A stretch of DNA of 64,000 bases, from the NCBI RefSeq assembly GCF_036588685.1, contig NC_086384.1, forward strand, positions 11,794,195 to 11,858,194, read 5' to 3'. A model generated the notes under the pieces. It did no database searches and was not told where the DNA came from. It saw only the letters and a list, made by a program, of their open reading frames with translations. This document shows, one piece after another, positions 37,507-49,800 of this stretch. The position numbers and the translations under genes were made by a program. The stretch is from Mytilus trossulus. Its lineage: Eukaryota; Mollusca; Bivalvia; Mytilida; Mytilidae. How positions within the stretch are numbered: position 1 is the first letter of the stretch; each line of letters starts with the position of its first letter.

Positions 37507-38061
37507 ATGTTTGCTATGAGATCTTCACGTGTAATGTCAGCTCATGTTTGCTATGAGATCTTCACGTGTAATGTCAGCTCATGTTTGCTATGAGATCTTC
37601 ACGTGTAATGTCAGCTCATGTTTGCTATGAGATCTTCACGTGTAATGTCAGCTCATGTTTGCTATGAGATCTTCACGTGTAATGTCAGCTCATGTTTGCT
37701 ATGAGATCTTCACGTGTAATGTCAGCTCATGTTTGCTATGAGATCTTCACGTGTAATGTCAGCTCATGTTTGCTATGAGATCTTCACGTGTAATGTCAGC
37801 TCATGTTTGCTATGAGATCTTCACGTGTAATGTCAGCTCATGTTTGCTATGAGATCTTCACGTGTAATGTCAGCTCATGTTTGCTATGAGATCTTCACGT
37901 GTAATGTCAGCTCATGTTTGCTATGAGATCTTCACGTGTAATGTCAGCTCATGTTTGCTATGAGATCTTCACGTGTAATGTCAGCTCATGTTTGCTATGA
38001 GATCTTCACGTGTAATGTCAGCTCATGTTTGCTATGAGATCTTCACGTGTAATGTCAGCTC
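37507..38061 (+). repeat. 37-bp minisatellite, 15 identical units
   Basis: ATGTTTGCTATGAGATCTTC recurs every 37 bases from 37,507 to 38,061 with no change that I can see. Each unit holds two palindromes, AGATCT and CACGTG. The degenerate forms are at 36,955 and 38,062-38,110. Confidence 0.97.
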
Positions 38062-38281
38062 ATGTGTACCGTCAGCTCATCATGTGTTCCATTAGCAGCT
38101 TATCGCGTGTGATGTCAAAAATAGAATAAAATAACATAAAATACGAAATCAAAGGGAAATTAAAAACTGAAATTCCCTAAACAAATGGCAAAATCTAAAG
38201 CTCAAACACATCAACCTGTTTCTTATGTCTGCTATTCAAAAAGGTAATGAAATTGCCCCGGGAACATAAGTTTTAACTCAC

Positions 38282-38356
38282 CTTTAACAAATCGTATGCA
38301 GTTGAGGATGAACTCAGTAAAAATATGATCGTTATAGCGGAAACAAAAATGTGCAT
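38282..38356 (-). CDS. Orphan signal-peptide exon
   Basis: An ATG at 38,356 opens 25 codons (MHIFVSAITIIFLLSSSSTA then YDLLK) that end exactly at AAG|GTGAGT, a consensus 5' splice site in phase 0. It has the shape of a secretory signal peptide with cleavage after STA. No matching downstream exon was found to the left, where the 37-bp array lies, so it may be a remnant or the first exon of a gene with a long intron. Confidence 0.4.
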
Positions 38357-38499
38357 GCCTTGTATAGGAAAAGCATGTCGAATGGTTTAAATTTTGCAAC
38401 AAGAAATAAAAAAAATACATAATCGTTTAAAGCGATAGGTTTTTCTCCACGATGACCCGCATAGCTGTATACTTTCAAACGCATTACGATCTTTTTTTA

Positions 38500-39287
38500 A
38501 CAGTATTTGCCTGTATCTGTCAATCCTGAACAAAACATTCTATCATAAGCGCAATCTTTCTTTCACAACCATACATTGACTAGTGAGCTCTTCAAAGTTA
38601 AAGCATTTTATTTCAAAATGTCTCTTCACCGTGCGACTTTGGTATTTCGGACTTTGGTTTATGTGTTCTGGAATGATAAAAGTTGTCATGGACAGGGGGA
38701 AGCACAGTTGTTTGCATAATTAAAACTGAAATTGATTTTCTGCAGTCAATAAAGATAAAAAGAAAAAAAAAAAAGGTTATTAAGTCGTTCAGTGGGAATT
38801 TGATAGTGTGAATACTTTATATTCTAAGAAACATAACGTAACAAAACGTTATTTCTTTATTACATCCATTTATGTTTGTTCAACGATGTCCATTAACAGA
38901 TTTTTTTTTAGTTTGACAAATATTAGAATAAATTTCATCGTTATTGCCAAACATTGAAGCTTACTGAATAAGCATATGATTTAATTAAAATTAAAATTTA
39001 AAAATCTGAAAAGCTTTCAGATACAAATTGGACTATGTCAAGTTTACGCACAAACCTAAATATGTGGAGCAGGATCAGCTTAACCTTCCAAAGCATCCAA
39101 GATCATCCCCGGTGTTTGGTTTGGTTCGTGTTGCTTTTTCTTTAGCTTTCTATGTTTTGTTTTGTGTACTTTTGTTTGCCTTTTGGTTGTTTTTTCGTTT
39201 TTTGCCATGGCGTTTGTATTTTACTTATGCGCTTGAATAACCCTATATTCTTAACACAATAACAGTCACGTACCAACATTTCAACAT
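38500..39287 (-). pseudogene. Decayed relative of the lectin gene, exons 1 and 2
   Basis: At 39,287 an ATG opens MLKCWYVTVIVLRI then a stop, matching the lectin signal peptide MFNCWYVIVIALGI base for base over much of its length. The flank to 39,400 also matches. At about 38,500-38,592 a frameshifted form of exon 2 retains ELTSQC and FCSGLTDTGKYC, comparable to ELTHQC and FGSGWTEKGSCC. Sushi and lectin exons are absent. A copy of the RT-repeat tail (39,055-39,240) lies between the two exons. This is a duplicated, dead paralogue. Confidence 0.68.
39055..39240 (+). repeat. Tail of RT-derived mussel repeat
   Basis: It contains TATGTGGAGCAGGATCAGCT and TTGCCATGGCGTTTGT and matches the reverse of 26,610-26,830. 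Confidence 0.6.
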
Positions 39288-40044
39288 GGCCCTGAAATAT
39301 TTCCATTATTCATATTACATGGAGTACAAAATTTACAAATGATTTTCCCTCGTTAATTAGTATATCAAACAGTGAATGTAGTCCGATTATATTAACTTTT
39401 ATTTTGTGATTCCATTCAAAACCTTTCAAAAATATAATTTTGTTAGAAAGACTTTGTTCTACATTCCGTTGACATGATATCTTAGTATACCGTGTATATA
39501 GGCATTAGACATTAGACATTATTTTATTTTTCCAATCATGGGCCCTTGTCAGGCATGATACAAAAACATCATAATACAATGATTATATAAACATTAGTGA
39601 AATACACAATAAGTAATACACAAATAATAAATTGATAATATGAGCAATGTAGGATATAATTATAGTAAGAGACATTGAGTGCAATGAGGCCGATTTAATA
39701 TTAAAAGGATATGATATTAAGTTTATTTTAAAATACGGAAACTAAAAAATAGCAAAAATAGAACCGGGAATATAGTATCTCAATCTGCAGTAGTTCTCCT
39801 CATGACCAGTGCACAGTAGTGAGGGACTTCATCACAACAATGCAAAGGTCATCTAGGGGGGATCCTTCAGAACTAGCTACAGATACATGAGATTACTCCA
39901 ATAGTGATTCTCCTCATGACTAATGCACAATAGCAAGGGTTAACATTGCTACTGGACAATATTCATCAAGGGACGGTGCTCTAGAACTCACTATGGAGAA
40001 AATATAAAGTTCAAATTACAAGTAGTAGAGGGTAATAAATCCCA

Positions 40045-43000
40045 TTAAAACTTTTCATATTTCTTAATGAACATGCATAATTCTGATAATAAATTCTCAT
40101 CTTCATTATTCATTAACCATATCAGTTTTTGTTTAGGGTCAAGATATTGAAAATTCTTGCTGCAATTATTTATCATTGTTATCATGTCTTTCATTTGATC
40201 TGATAAACTATCACAGTTAAAAAGAAAATGTGTTTCATCTTCGACCTCATTACTACAACATCTCTTACATATTATAGTGTGTCGGGGAGTATTACTATAT
40301 CTACCTCTCTCTATAAGTAAATGGTGAGCAGATATGCGAAATCTTGTTAGACTCCGTCTATCTTCAAATTTTTTAACAATATCAAGATATTTTTCACAAC
40401 CAAAATTTGCTTTAAACGTAACATATGTGTAAAGTTTTCCTTCTGAGTGAGTTTTGAGATTCTTTTCCCAATCTTTTAACATGGCAATTCTTAGTTTTCT
40501 GTTGTCAATTGGTTTAGCCATGTCTGAGGATATTTGATAATTATTAATCAGTGAAAGAAGTTTTTCAGATGACATACATGTATACCATGATGGTTTCTTT
40601 GACTCATACAATTTCTTTGATTCTATAAATGCATTATATAACAATGGAAAGTTAGTGTCTGACTTTTCTAATCTGTAATAGTATTTAGTCATTGCTTTAA
40701 TCATGTTAAACTATATTGGTAGTCTTCCCAACTCAGTTAATACTGCAAAATTGGTGCTTTTTTTTTGGAGCTCCAAGAATAAATCTACAGAATTTAGTAT
40801 GAAGTTTTTCAGCAGGTAATTTAGAATAAATTTGGTCAAATGAAAAAATTCCATTTCTATATTTAGACGACATAGGCACCCTACGGGGTGCCGAATGGGA
40901 CTCATGTGGTTTTGTACTCAAAATTCAATTTTGTACGGACAAAAATGACTTTTGTTCAACAAAAATTAGTTCAGTTTAACAAAATTTGTATCATACTACA
41001 AATTTAAAATTTTGTCATACAAAATTATCTATCAGCGGACAAAAGTCACTTTTGTCATCACAAAATTCATTTTTGTTACACAGACTTGAGTTTTGTTACC
41101 TAATTTGAAAATGGGGCGACGAAAATCAATTTTGTATTCAAATTAGTTTAGTTTGGTTTCTGTGAACTAATTTGCATACAAAATCGACTTTTGTTACTCT
41201 AAATTGACTATTGTGAGACAAAATTGACAAAATTGACTTTTGTCTCAACAAAATTGACAAAATTGACTTTTGTCTCAACAAAATTGAAAAAATTGACTTT
41301 TGTCTCAACAAAATTGACAAAATTGACTTTTGTGAGACAAAATTGACCAATGTGATCAACAAAATTGACAAAATTGACTTTTGTGAGACAAAATTGACTT
41401 TTGTGAGACAAAATTGACTTTTGTGAGACAAAATTGACCAATTTGAGACAAAATTTACTTTTGTCTCAACAAAATTGACAAAATTGAATTTTGTCTCAAC
41501 AAAATTGACAAAATTGACTTTTGTCTCAACAAAATTGACTTTTGTCTCAACAAAATTGACTTTTGTCTCAACAAAATTGAATTTTGTCTCAACAAAATTG
41601 AATTTTGTCTCACGAAAGTCAATTTTGTCTCACGAAAGTCAATTTTGTCTCACAAAAGTCAATTTTGTCGTCACAAAAATGAATTTTGTCGTCACAAAAT
41701 TGACTTTTGTCTCAACAAAATTGACAAAATTGACTTATGTCTCAACAAAATTGACAAAATTGACAAAATTGATTTTTGTCTCAACAAAATTGACAAAATT
41801 GACTTTTGTCTCAACAAAAGTAACAAAATTGACGTTTGTCTCAACAAAATTGAATTTTGTCTCACAAAAGTCAATTTTGTCTCACAAAAGTCAATTTTGT
41901 CTCACAAAAGTCAATTTTGTCTCACAAAAGTCAATTTTGTCTCACAAAAGTTAATTTTGTTTACAAAAGTCAATTTTGTCTCACAAAAGTCAATTTTGTC
42001 TCACAAAAGTTAATTTTGTTTACAAAAGTTAATTTTGTCTCACAAATGTAAATTTTGTCTCACAAAAGTCAATTTTGTCTCACAAAATTGAATCTTACCT
42101 CACACAATTGACTTTTGTGATTTAATTTCCATATCAGGTAACACAAGTCAATTTTGTATGTTGCATACCTTTTAGACAAAATTGACTTTTGTCATGACAA
42201 ATATGAATTTTGTCTACAAAAATGAATTTTGTCATCACAAAATTGAAGTTCTCACAAAACAAGTCTGTAGCACATAGTTTTGTAAAACAAAAATGATTTT
42301 GTTATGACAGAATTGAATTTTGTACAAAACCACAAGAGTCCCATTCGGCGCCCCGTACACCCCATATCTCACAGCTGTATAGCAAGATGGGTTTGATGGT
42401 ATGATCAAAAACATGCATGCTTGTTTTGACTGAAGGATGCAAGGATAAAAAATCTTTAGATAACTTAAAATAGGCTTTTAGAGCCTTTTTATACAATTCA
42501 TCCTGGGCTACTGTAAAGGAGCCAGATGCACAAAAATGTATACCCAAATATTTATATGTTTTAACACACTCTAGTTTTACACCATTTAGCATAAAATCAT
42601 ATTTGTTAATCAATCTACCTGCCTTGTTGAATATAAGAACCTTTGTTTTGTTTGTATTCACACTTAAGCACCAATTATTGCAGTAATTTTGCAAAATGTC
42701 CATTTTTTTTTGCAAACCATTCGGAGATGTTGACAATAAAACAATATCGTCAGCATACATAAGGCAGTGTAAATCTTGATCACTTATTGAAACTGGGTCT
42801 TCAGAGTGTTTTAAATAGTTTGTCAAATTATTAATAAAGATCTTGAAGAGGTTTGGACTCAGATTGTCTCCTTGTTTCACCCCCAGTTGCGTTGAAAAGG
42901 AATTTGTTAAGTTTTCATTTACCTTTACACATGATTTACTTACTTCATACATGCTTTTGATGATGTTGTAAAAAGAAGATCCCACCCCAATATCTAGTAG

Positions 43001-45037
43001 TTTCAATTTGATTCCAGTGTGAATAACAGTATCAAAGGCCTTTTTGAAGTCAACAAAGCAGGCATATAGTCTACCACCAGGGTTATTACAATATTTATCA
43101 ATAATTAATTGTCTTGATTACAAACATGTGGTCAGAGGTCCTAGCTTTTTTTGTGAAGCCAATTTGGCAGCCATCAATTATTTTGTGTTCGACTAGAAAT
43201 TTGTCTAGTCGGGAATTTAAAATAGAATTAAACAATTTTCCTATTGAACTAGTTATGGTCAAACCACGATAGTTATTAGGATCAAGAATTTCATTAGCCT
43301 TATGTAAGGGTGCTATATATCCTTCTGCCCATTTTTCAGGATAAATGCCATTACTCAAACAAGAGTTGAATATTTTTTTGAAGCAACCAACTAAAATACT
43401 TTGGCTGCATTTAATCATATTATTTGTAATATTGTCCAAACCAGGGGATTTATTCCACTTTAATTTTGAGATGGCAGTGATAATTTCATTATCAGTTATT
43501 ACAAAATCTAATTCATTAAAACATTTCGGGGATATCTCTGCAGATTCTAAACTCTCCTCAAGATGTTTAACCCTATCTAAAAAAAATAACATTAACCGTA
43601 TTTAAATCTTGAAAGTGATGAAGCCAATCAGATGGTGATATATTGTTAACTGAAGAATCATGATTTTTGTCCTGTAACTTATTAATCAATCCCCAGTATA
43701 ATTTTGGATTGTCCTCATGAAGAGTTTCTAACTGTTCTAAAATATCTGCCTTAAAAACTTTCTTTTTGTTTTTTCTGCATTTGTTATATTCCCTATATAA
43801 TTTGTAATAATGATTTTTAACCATTGGATCTTTCGGGTTAGAAGAGTAAATTTTTCCATAATTTATAAGATTCTTTCTCATTGAGTGCAAACAGAGTCAA
43901 AGAAATTTTTGTGTTTCTTTTTCTTTTTCCTATATTTAGGTGTTTTTTTCAAAGATTGTTCAGCAGCCTGAATGAAAATGTTAGTTAGTTTAACTGAGGC
44001 TTCATTTATCTCTATTTTGGAAGTAAAATGCCTTTTAAGTATGAAATCTGATATTTTTTCAAGTACAGATGGAGAAGTTAGAGCCTCCTGAAACACTGTA
44101 ACTGAGTTCTCTGACCACATGTATCGAGAAGGCATAGTATGCAAATCATGATCAATACAATCATCTCTTAAATTAGCACTAAATTGGGCTGACATTTCCC
44201 ATTCAATTTTACAATGACAATCAGATAATGTAGGTACAAATTCAGCAACTCTAAAGTACAAAATATAATCAAGGGCACTCTCCGACACAATAGAATAGTC
44301 TACAACACTTGCTCCATTAGGGGTATAACAGGTAAAATTACCATTTAAATCACCAAGTGTACGCCAATTTAAAATTCTAAGCTGATGAGAAATACAAAAT
44401 TCACATAAATCTTTCCCTCTACAATCAAGCTTTTTGTCTCTGTTTTTACGCAACATAATATTTTTATCCAAAGGATATATATTGTATAAAGGAAGAACAT
44501 CTATTTCATCTTGTATAATTAAATCAGGGTGTGATCCAGCTCTGGCATTAAAATCACCACAAAGAAGTATATCTGCATCTTTACAAAATAATGTGATATC
44601 ATTTTCTAGACATTCAAAAAGTTCTATGCCCCCTTTCTTTGTGTAAGTTGATGTTACAGGTGGGTAATAAATAACACAAATATATAGGTCTCTGTGAAAG
44701 CCAAAGATTTTTTTTCTAATTTAACCCATTGATAATCAGTGTTAGAATTTTTCAAAAGTTTCACATGATCTTTAATGTGAGGTTTTCTCAAAATGGCTAT
44801 TCCACCATAATATCTATTGTTAGCCTTAGTGATAGGTCTACATACAGGATAGTAGATAAAAGGGCCCACATTTTTAATATTGCTATTATATCCAACATGG
44901 GTTTCTACAAGGAATGCTAGGTCATATTTTGAAATTGAGTCTATAAAGATTTTATCCTGAGTTTTATCAATGTCACCAGAAAAGAGCCCTCCAACATTCC
45001 AAGTACACATTTTCAATGTTGAAAATAACATAGTCAT
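40045..45037 (-). pseudogene. LINE ORF2: endonuclease and reverse transcriptase, broken
   Basis: From the N-terminus: APE-type endonuclease (45,037-44,654: MCTWNVGGL and FLVETH; continued at 44,471-43,878 with ASVVDYSIVS and LSDCHCKIEW); reverse transcriptase (43,592-43,098: KSPGLDNI and NNYRGLTITSSIGKL; 43,006-42,360: LMYADDIVLLS with the catalytic Asp pair, then KYLGI); the C-terminal region after the insertion (40,704-40,045) with a CCHC-like zinc motif in ICKRCC...ETHFLFNC. Frameshifts occur near 44,600, 43,870, 43,590 and 43,050. The enzyme would nick DNA and copy its own RNA in place, but this copy is dead. Confidence 0.85.
40882..42357. mobile_element. Foldback-like element inserted in the LINE
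   Basis: It is bounded by 36-bp terminal inverted repeats starting TACGGGGYGCCGAATGGGAC (two mismatches between ends) and by the 5-base duplication CACCC (40,877-40,881 and 42,358-42,362). The interior is built from short units ACAAAATTGACTTTTGTCTC in the left two thirds and the opposite TCAATTTTGTCTCACAAAAG in the right, so the whole can fold on itself. It has no gene; the long readings are by-products of the repeats. Structure resembles foldback elements, whose arms are short tandem repeats. Confidence 0.85.
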
Positions 45038-45469
45038 GTCTTAGTCTGTAAAAAATATGTATAACATATAAAATAAGATACAGAAAAAAACTTCAAGTAG
45101 TTGTCTGCTACTATAAAAACTAATATTTATAATATTACTTAAAATTATCACCAGTAGTTTTTAGAGTACAAAAATATTGGTATTGATAAACCAAATAGAC
45201 TCCAGTATATTAATGAGTCTTAAGTTAAAAGTGCTTTTTTTTTTAAGCTAACAAAATATCTTCTTCTTTTTTTCTTTCTTGAAATAACTTTTCAAATCAG
45301 ATAATTGGTAGAATTTCTTTGTTTTAGAAAAATAGTATGTATTTAAGTACTTGTAAACTGGGAAAATCTTAAAAAAGAAAAATTAGAGCAATTTACAAAC
45401 TAACAATTTTTGTCCAATATTTTTTGTATACAATAATTTTCTTTTATGAATCTTAATTATTAATGTTAT

Positions 45470-45838
45470 TTATGAGGTGAAGGGTCCCATTAAGCCACGG
45501 CCACGACCACGGCCACGACCACGTCCACGTCCTACTTGTCTACTGTTTGTATTGCGACTTCTGGATCTGCTTCTGTTACGCTGTATTGCTATATTCAGGG
45601 TTGAATGTATTGCGTGTTTCAGATTGTTTGCCAGTATTGAGGTTCCTTTGTCGTTCAGGTGATATTTGTCATCAGACAATAGTGTCATCATGGTGTTTCC
45701 TCCTGATAGCATGTTTGTGTGTTCTACAACCGTAACATGGTGACAATTCGATATTTTCTGTTTGATCAAGGCATTTATGATCACACCATTAGTGTGGTGG
45801 TTAATATCGTCAGCTCTAGGTGTAGCTAGTGATATCAT
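45470..45838 (-). pseudogene. LINE ORF1 C-terminus: SGNH-esterase-like with RG tail
   Basis: This is the end of an ORF1 protein with an SGNH/GDSL-esterase-like C-terminal block (SLATPRADDINHHTNGVI, then DDKYHLNDKGTSILANNLK, giving the D..H pair near the end). It closes with an SRSRSRN stretch and a run of alternating G and R (VGRGRGRGRGRGRG), probably for RNA binding. No start or catalytic Ser block is seen upstream of 45,838, so the element appears truncated at its 5' end there. Confidence 0.6.
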
Positions 45839-45840
45839 AC

Positions 45841-45969
45841 ATTGACAATGCCTAATTTGTCAAGTTGTCAATTTTCTTGTTTTTGGTCTGCTGATTTAAC
45901 CCAAAGTTATAAAAAAACAGTTCTTCAGGATTATGTACCCTTGTGTTGATTCAACGCTAAACATATGAA
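45841..45969. other. Non-coding DNA
   Basis: Nothing supported. Confidence 0.4.
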
Positions 45970-46318
45970 GATTTTATAGAAAATCCACAGCCTTTATCCT
46001 TACACTCTCATATTTGGCAATTTGATGAATAATAGATATAGGATCATTGCATGCAGTGCTAACATAATTTCCTTCAAAAAATTTAATTAATGTAGTTATT
46101 GGTTGAAACAAATAAAGATATGGCCCAAATCAAGTACACCTTTTAGGATGCACTTGACATTAGTGACCCAGCACGAGGTATTTTGAAATTTACCGGTTGG
46201 TTAATGTAAAATAGAAAATAAACACTTGTACATCATAGAAAAGCAAGTGAGTAATCTATGTTTCAAATTTTATAACAAAAATCTCGGTATCAAAGGCTGT
46301 GGATTTTCTATAAAAATC
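45970..46318. mobile_element. MITE-like element, 349 bp
   Basis: The ends are inverted copies of GATTTTATAGAAAATCCACA followed by GCCTTT (left 45,970-45,995; right 46,292-46,318, one base longer). The interior is AT-rich and non-coding. No clear target duplication. Confidence 0.55.
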
Positions 46319-49309
46319 TGTGTTTATTTGCCACACAGTACTCTTTTTCTATTAAATGCAATGAAACAGTAAATAATACTGCTTTCCATAAAGTTTTCCC
46401 CTGGTATATGTACAAAATGGCCAATTGCGATTATTATTTATTATTTCTGTAGTTTTGATACAATTGAAGTTTGAAAAGTTCGTACTACAATGGCTACAGA
46501 AGGGGTCATAAACATTAAACTAATTTGAAAATGTTTGATTAAATGCTATCTAAATAATTTCAGTACTGTTGAATAATACCTTGGAAATGAACGTTTCTGA
46601 TATGAAATACTGCATCATGCGTTCGCTTGCCTTTGAATATGTCAAAGACTTAATGATATTCAATTTCAATTTAATCACCGGCGGTGCTTATAACAATTAC
46701 AACATCAATAGTAACAATTCATTTATTTTGTAATCTTTGATTCAGTGAACCAGATATCTCATTAGAGGTAGGCGAACTATCATTTGATATGTCTTCATTC
46801 TAAGTTGCAACAAAAGTCCATATTGACTTATCCTGACAAAAGAAAACAATGACTGGAGTACAGACATTTTGAAACTTGTTTAGATAGCTCTATGTGCAAA
46901 TGTGTTTAAAAACCTAACAACTAACACTGTGCAAAGGTTCAGTATGTTACTAGAAAAAGATCAATTACACCAATGGGAATTCGCCTCTTGACATTTGGCG
47001 GCCATTTTGAAATTTGTTTATATATTTCGTTATTCAAAAGTGTGTATAAGCCTCATTACAAACACTGTGCAAAGTTTCAGTCTGTTACTATAAAAAGATC
47101 AATTACACCAATACATTGGAAATAGCCGGCTCTTGACTATTGGCGGCCATTTTGAATCTGGCGGCCATTTATATTTCGTAGTTTTTGTCACCTAAGTTAC
47201 AACAAAATTGAATGTTGGTTTGCATTAATATTCAAATAGATATTTCATTCTTTTGTATCTTTTAATACCACATTATTACCCCAAAAAAAGGCAAAATTTT
47301 GACGTTTTTTACGTGCCAATTTGAATATACCGCCATTTTGAAATCATAGTATATGTCCCATGGTATAATGAATACATACATCACAAGACCAGTAGTATAA
47401 CTTGTTAAAACTTTCTATAAAAACTATACGTAAATTCACAAAAATACTGAACTCCGAGCTAATGGCAACCAAAAGCTCTATACCACATTTATAGTGTATT
47501 TATATTAATACCGTCAAACTCTTACATTTTTTTACGGTGGCATTTTGAATTTGGACGCCATTTTGATTAATTATGTATTTATAGAGTTGAAAATGATAAT
47601 TAGTGGCATATCTTAAATGTATTTCTTCATATCTGTGGTATCTGCTAAACTCTTACATATTAGTCGACTTCATTAAATGTATGATATTTTACTCCCAGTA
47701 CCTTATGTCGGCCATCTTTGTTGGATTTCACTCTAATCTAAAACAATAGTGTTATGTTACATCACAATATAGACACACTATAAAATATAATTGCAAATGG
47801 CTTAAGGATGTACACCTCTGGGGCGCCAAACGTTTCTAGAATTAAACTTTTTTTCTTAACCTGATTTTTGGGTTAATAAGACTGTAACAAAATAATTGGT
47901 GAAGAAAAAATCATATGGTGGTGCACTTCTTTTTTTGCGACGGCCATTTGAAAATTCCCAATTTTGATGATTTTCATCTTTCATCGATTTTTACCTATTT
48001 TTGAGCTATTATCGTGAAAAAAATCACAGTTCCACAATTAAACTTTTTTTCATACTTTCTATAAAGATGAAGTGGACCAATCTGAATAAATTTTACTTAA
48101 AAAAACTATAGGTAGGTGTTAATATAAGAAAGTTTTATCATATTTTGACGCTTTTTTGTGTAAAATTTACCATGCTGTCAATTTTCTATTTTTGGGATTT
48201 TTTCAGTTTTAAGAACATAATGCATATTATTTTAACTTTTTTGTTATAAATAATTGAAAAAAACCCACATATCTAAGAAATTTGAAAAGACCAAAATGAT
48301 ATGGGATGTACATGATTCTTGTAAAATCATTTTTTTGTATTCCTCACCCATTTTCTCAAAATTTTCTAAAAATACTGACTTGATTGGTCGTAAAATTTGA
48401 AAACTGGATTACTCAAAAACCGTTCGTTGTAAATACAAAATTTTTTCACAGAGAAATGATTAATTATTATATTTTTAAAATTCATTGATATTTTTCACTT
48501 GTATAGCATGATTTGGAAATAATTCAAGAAAGAGATTTCAACGAGACTGAACGAGACTGAAAAGTCAGAAGAATACATCCTTAACTCAATCAAAAGACCA
48601 ATTAGCACACATGACAATACACTGAACAAATACATTTGATAAATGCCAAGTTTCATGGTTTTACCATAAAGTTATCAATTATTCTTATATCCACTGAACT
48701 AATAGGAACTCCCTTTGCTGCTAAAACTGTGCCACTTTTAATATGAAGTTTCGTAAAAACAAATTAAGTCCTAGAATGGAAAGTTGATATACACTACTAT
48801 TTTATTCAAAGGTCAAAACATTGGGCTGTGCAGCACATTTTCAACATGTATATGCCCCGAACTTGTTAAAGTTTAAACTTATAATAAAATTCTGTACAAC
48901 CTTTATCTTCACTTTGTGCCTACTTCAGAATTAAATTTTCACCGCAGCAATATGTTTTTATACTGGTACCATTCCCAAGTTATGTCTCTATGAGATGAAA
49001 CATATAATTCATATCGGGGAACTAGTACGTTTACAAAACGAAATACCTATGAATATTATATATCTCACAAATAGAGGCGTGGTTTGAGAAACAGCTTTAA
49101 TTACAAAATACAACTTGTAAGTCATACTATTTTCCTCAAAACTGAAACAAAAACGAATAATGAGGACAAACATTTTGAAATTATTGTGTTGGTGATGTGA
49201 TCAGAGAGTCTAGTCTAGTCTTATTCAACATACGATTTCATGGCAAATAAAATGAGTTCTTTGGAAGCTTGTACTGATTTTAAAAGCATTTCATTACCTT
49301 TTAAATATG
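46319..49309. other. Non-coding DNA with an imperfect 140-bp duplication
   Basis: At 46,909-47,018 and 47,048-47,168 the phrases AACACTGTGCAAAG, AAAAAGATCAATTACACCAA and TTGGCGGCCATTTTGAA recur. The rest is AT-rich with many GCCATTTTGAAA phrases and no gene. Confidence 0.55.
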
Positions 49310-49800
49310 TATGTGAAGTTAGCTGCAGGTTTGTTATTCGATATTCGATGTTCAATTTCCGACGGGTTCAATATTAAAATTTAGTTGAAAATAATTAAAA
49401 AGTATGATTTTCATAAGTTAACAGGAGTGAAAAATTACGCCGCAAATAGTTTTATGACCCCGTTGTCCTCGAATATAAACCCTTATATAAATTGCATATT
49501 TGTCTTTATGTTATATAGATTTTTACCAATAAAACGACATCAAAGATGAATCAAAGATTTAATTTAATATATAATATGTAAAACTAAAACTAAAGCCGGC
49601 CACTAAAAACATTCAGAAATATAAATATAAATATCTATGGAAAGCCAAAAAAGGAATAAATATATAGTGAAAACCTATGGGATACCGCTCAGATGACAGT
49701 GAGACTCCTGGTGTTTCCATATTCCAAAATGCAACGATATTATAGACTCTTTGTATATACAAATGGGTGTGGATATAATCGTGACTAAAAGGTTCTTGGG
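49310..49800. repeat. Terminal sequence of copy C (left end)
   Basis: It matches the reverse of 8,086-8,512, including GTCCTCGAATATAAAC and ATATCTATGGAAAGCC. The part at 49,660-49,800 resembles a diverged 368-bp satellite unit (GTGAAAACCTATGGGATACC and CGTGACTAAAAGGTTCTTGG). Confidence 0.7.

Larger units (their letters stand above)
39503..45840 (-). mobile_element. CR1/L2-like LINE retrotransposon, degenerate
   Basis: It holds ORF1 (45,838-45,470) followed by ORF2 (45,037-40,045) and a 3' untranslated region with an imperfect duplication of about 115 bases (39,780-39,990). It ends in repeats of TAATGTC at about 39,503-39,520, a short-repeat tail of the kind CR1 and L2 elements have. ORF2 is frameshifted and is split by a foldback-like insertion at 40,882-42,357. 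The clade call is from the esterase-type ORF1 and the tail. Confidence 0.8.

Noticed and set aside
41138..42051. Long overlapping readings (up to 159 codons) on both strands with NFVSTKL and KSQFCLT repeats
   Set aside because: They come from the short ACAAAATTGACTTTTGTCTC unit of the foldback-like element and exist in several frames at once; not genes.
45477..45735. Plus-strand readings with an RPRPRPRP run
   Set aside because: Antisense shadow of the Gly-Arg tail of the LINE ORF1.
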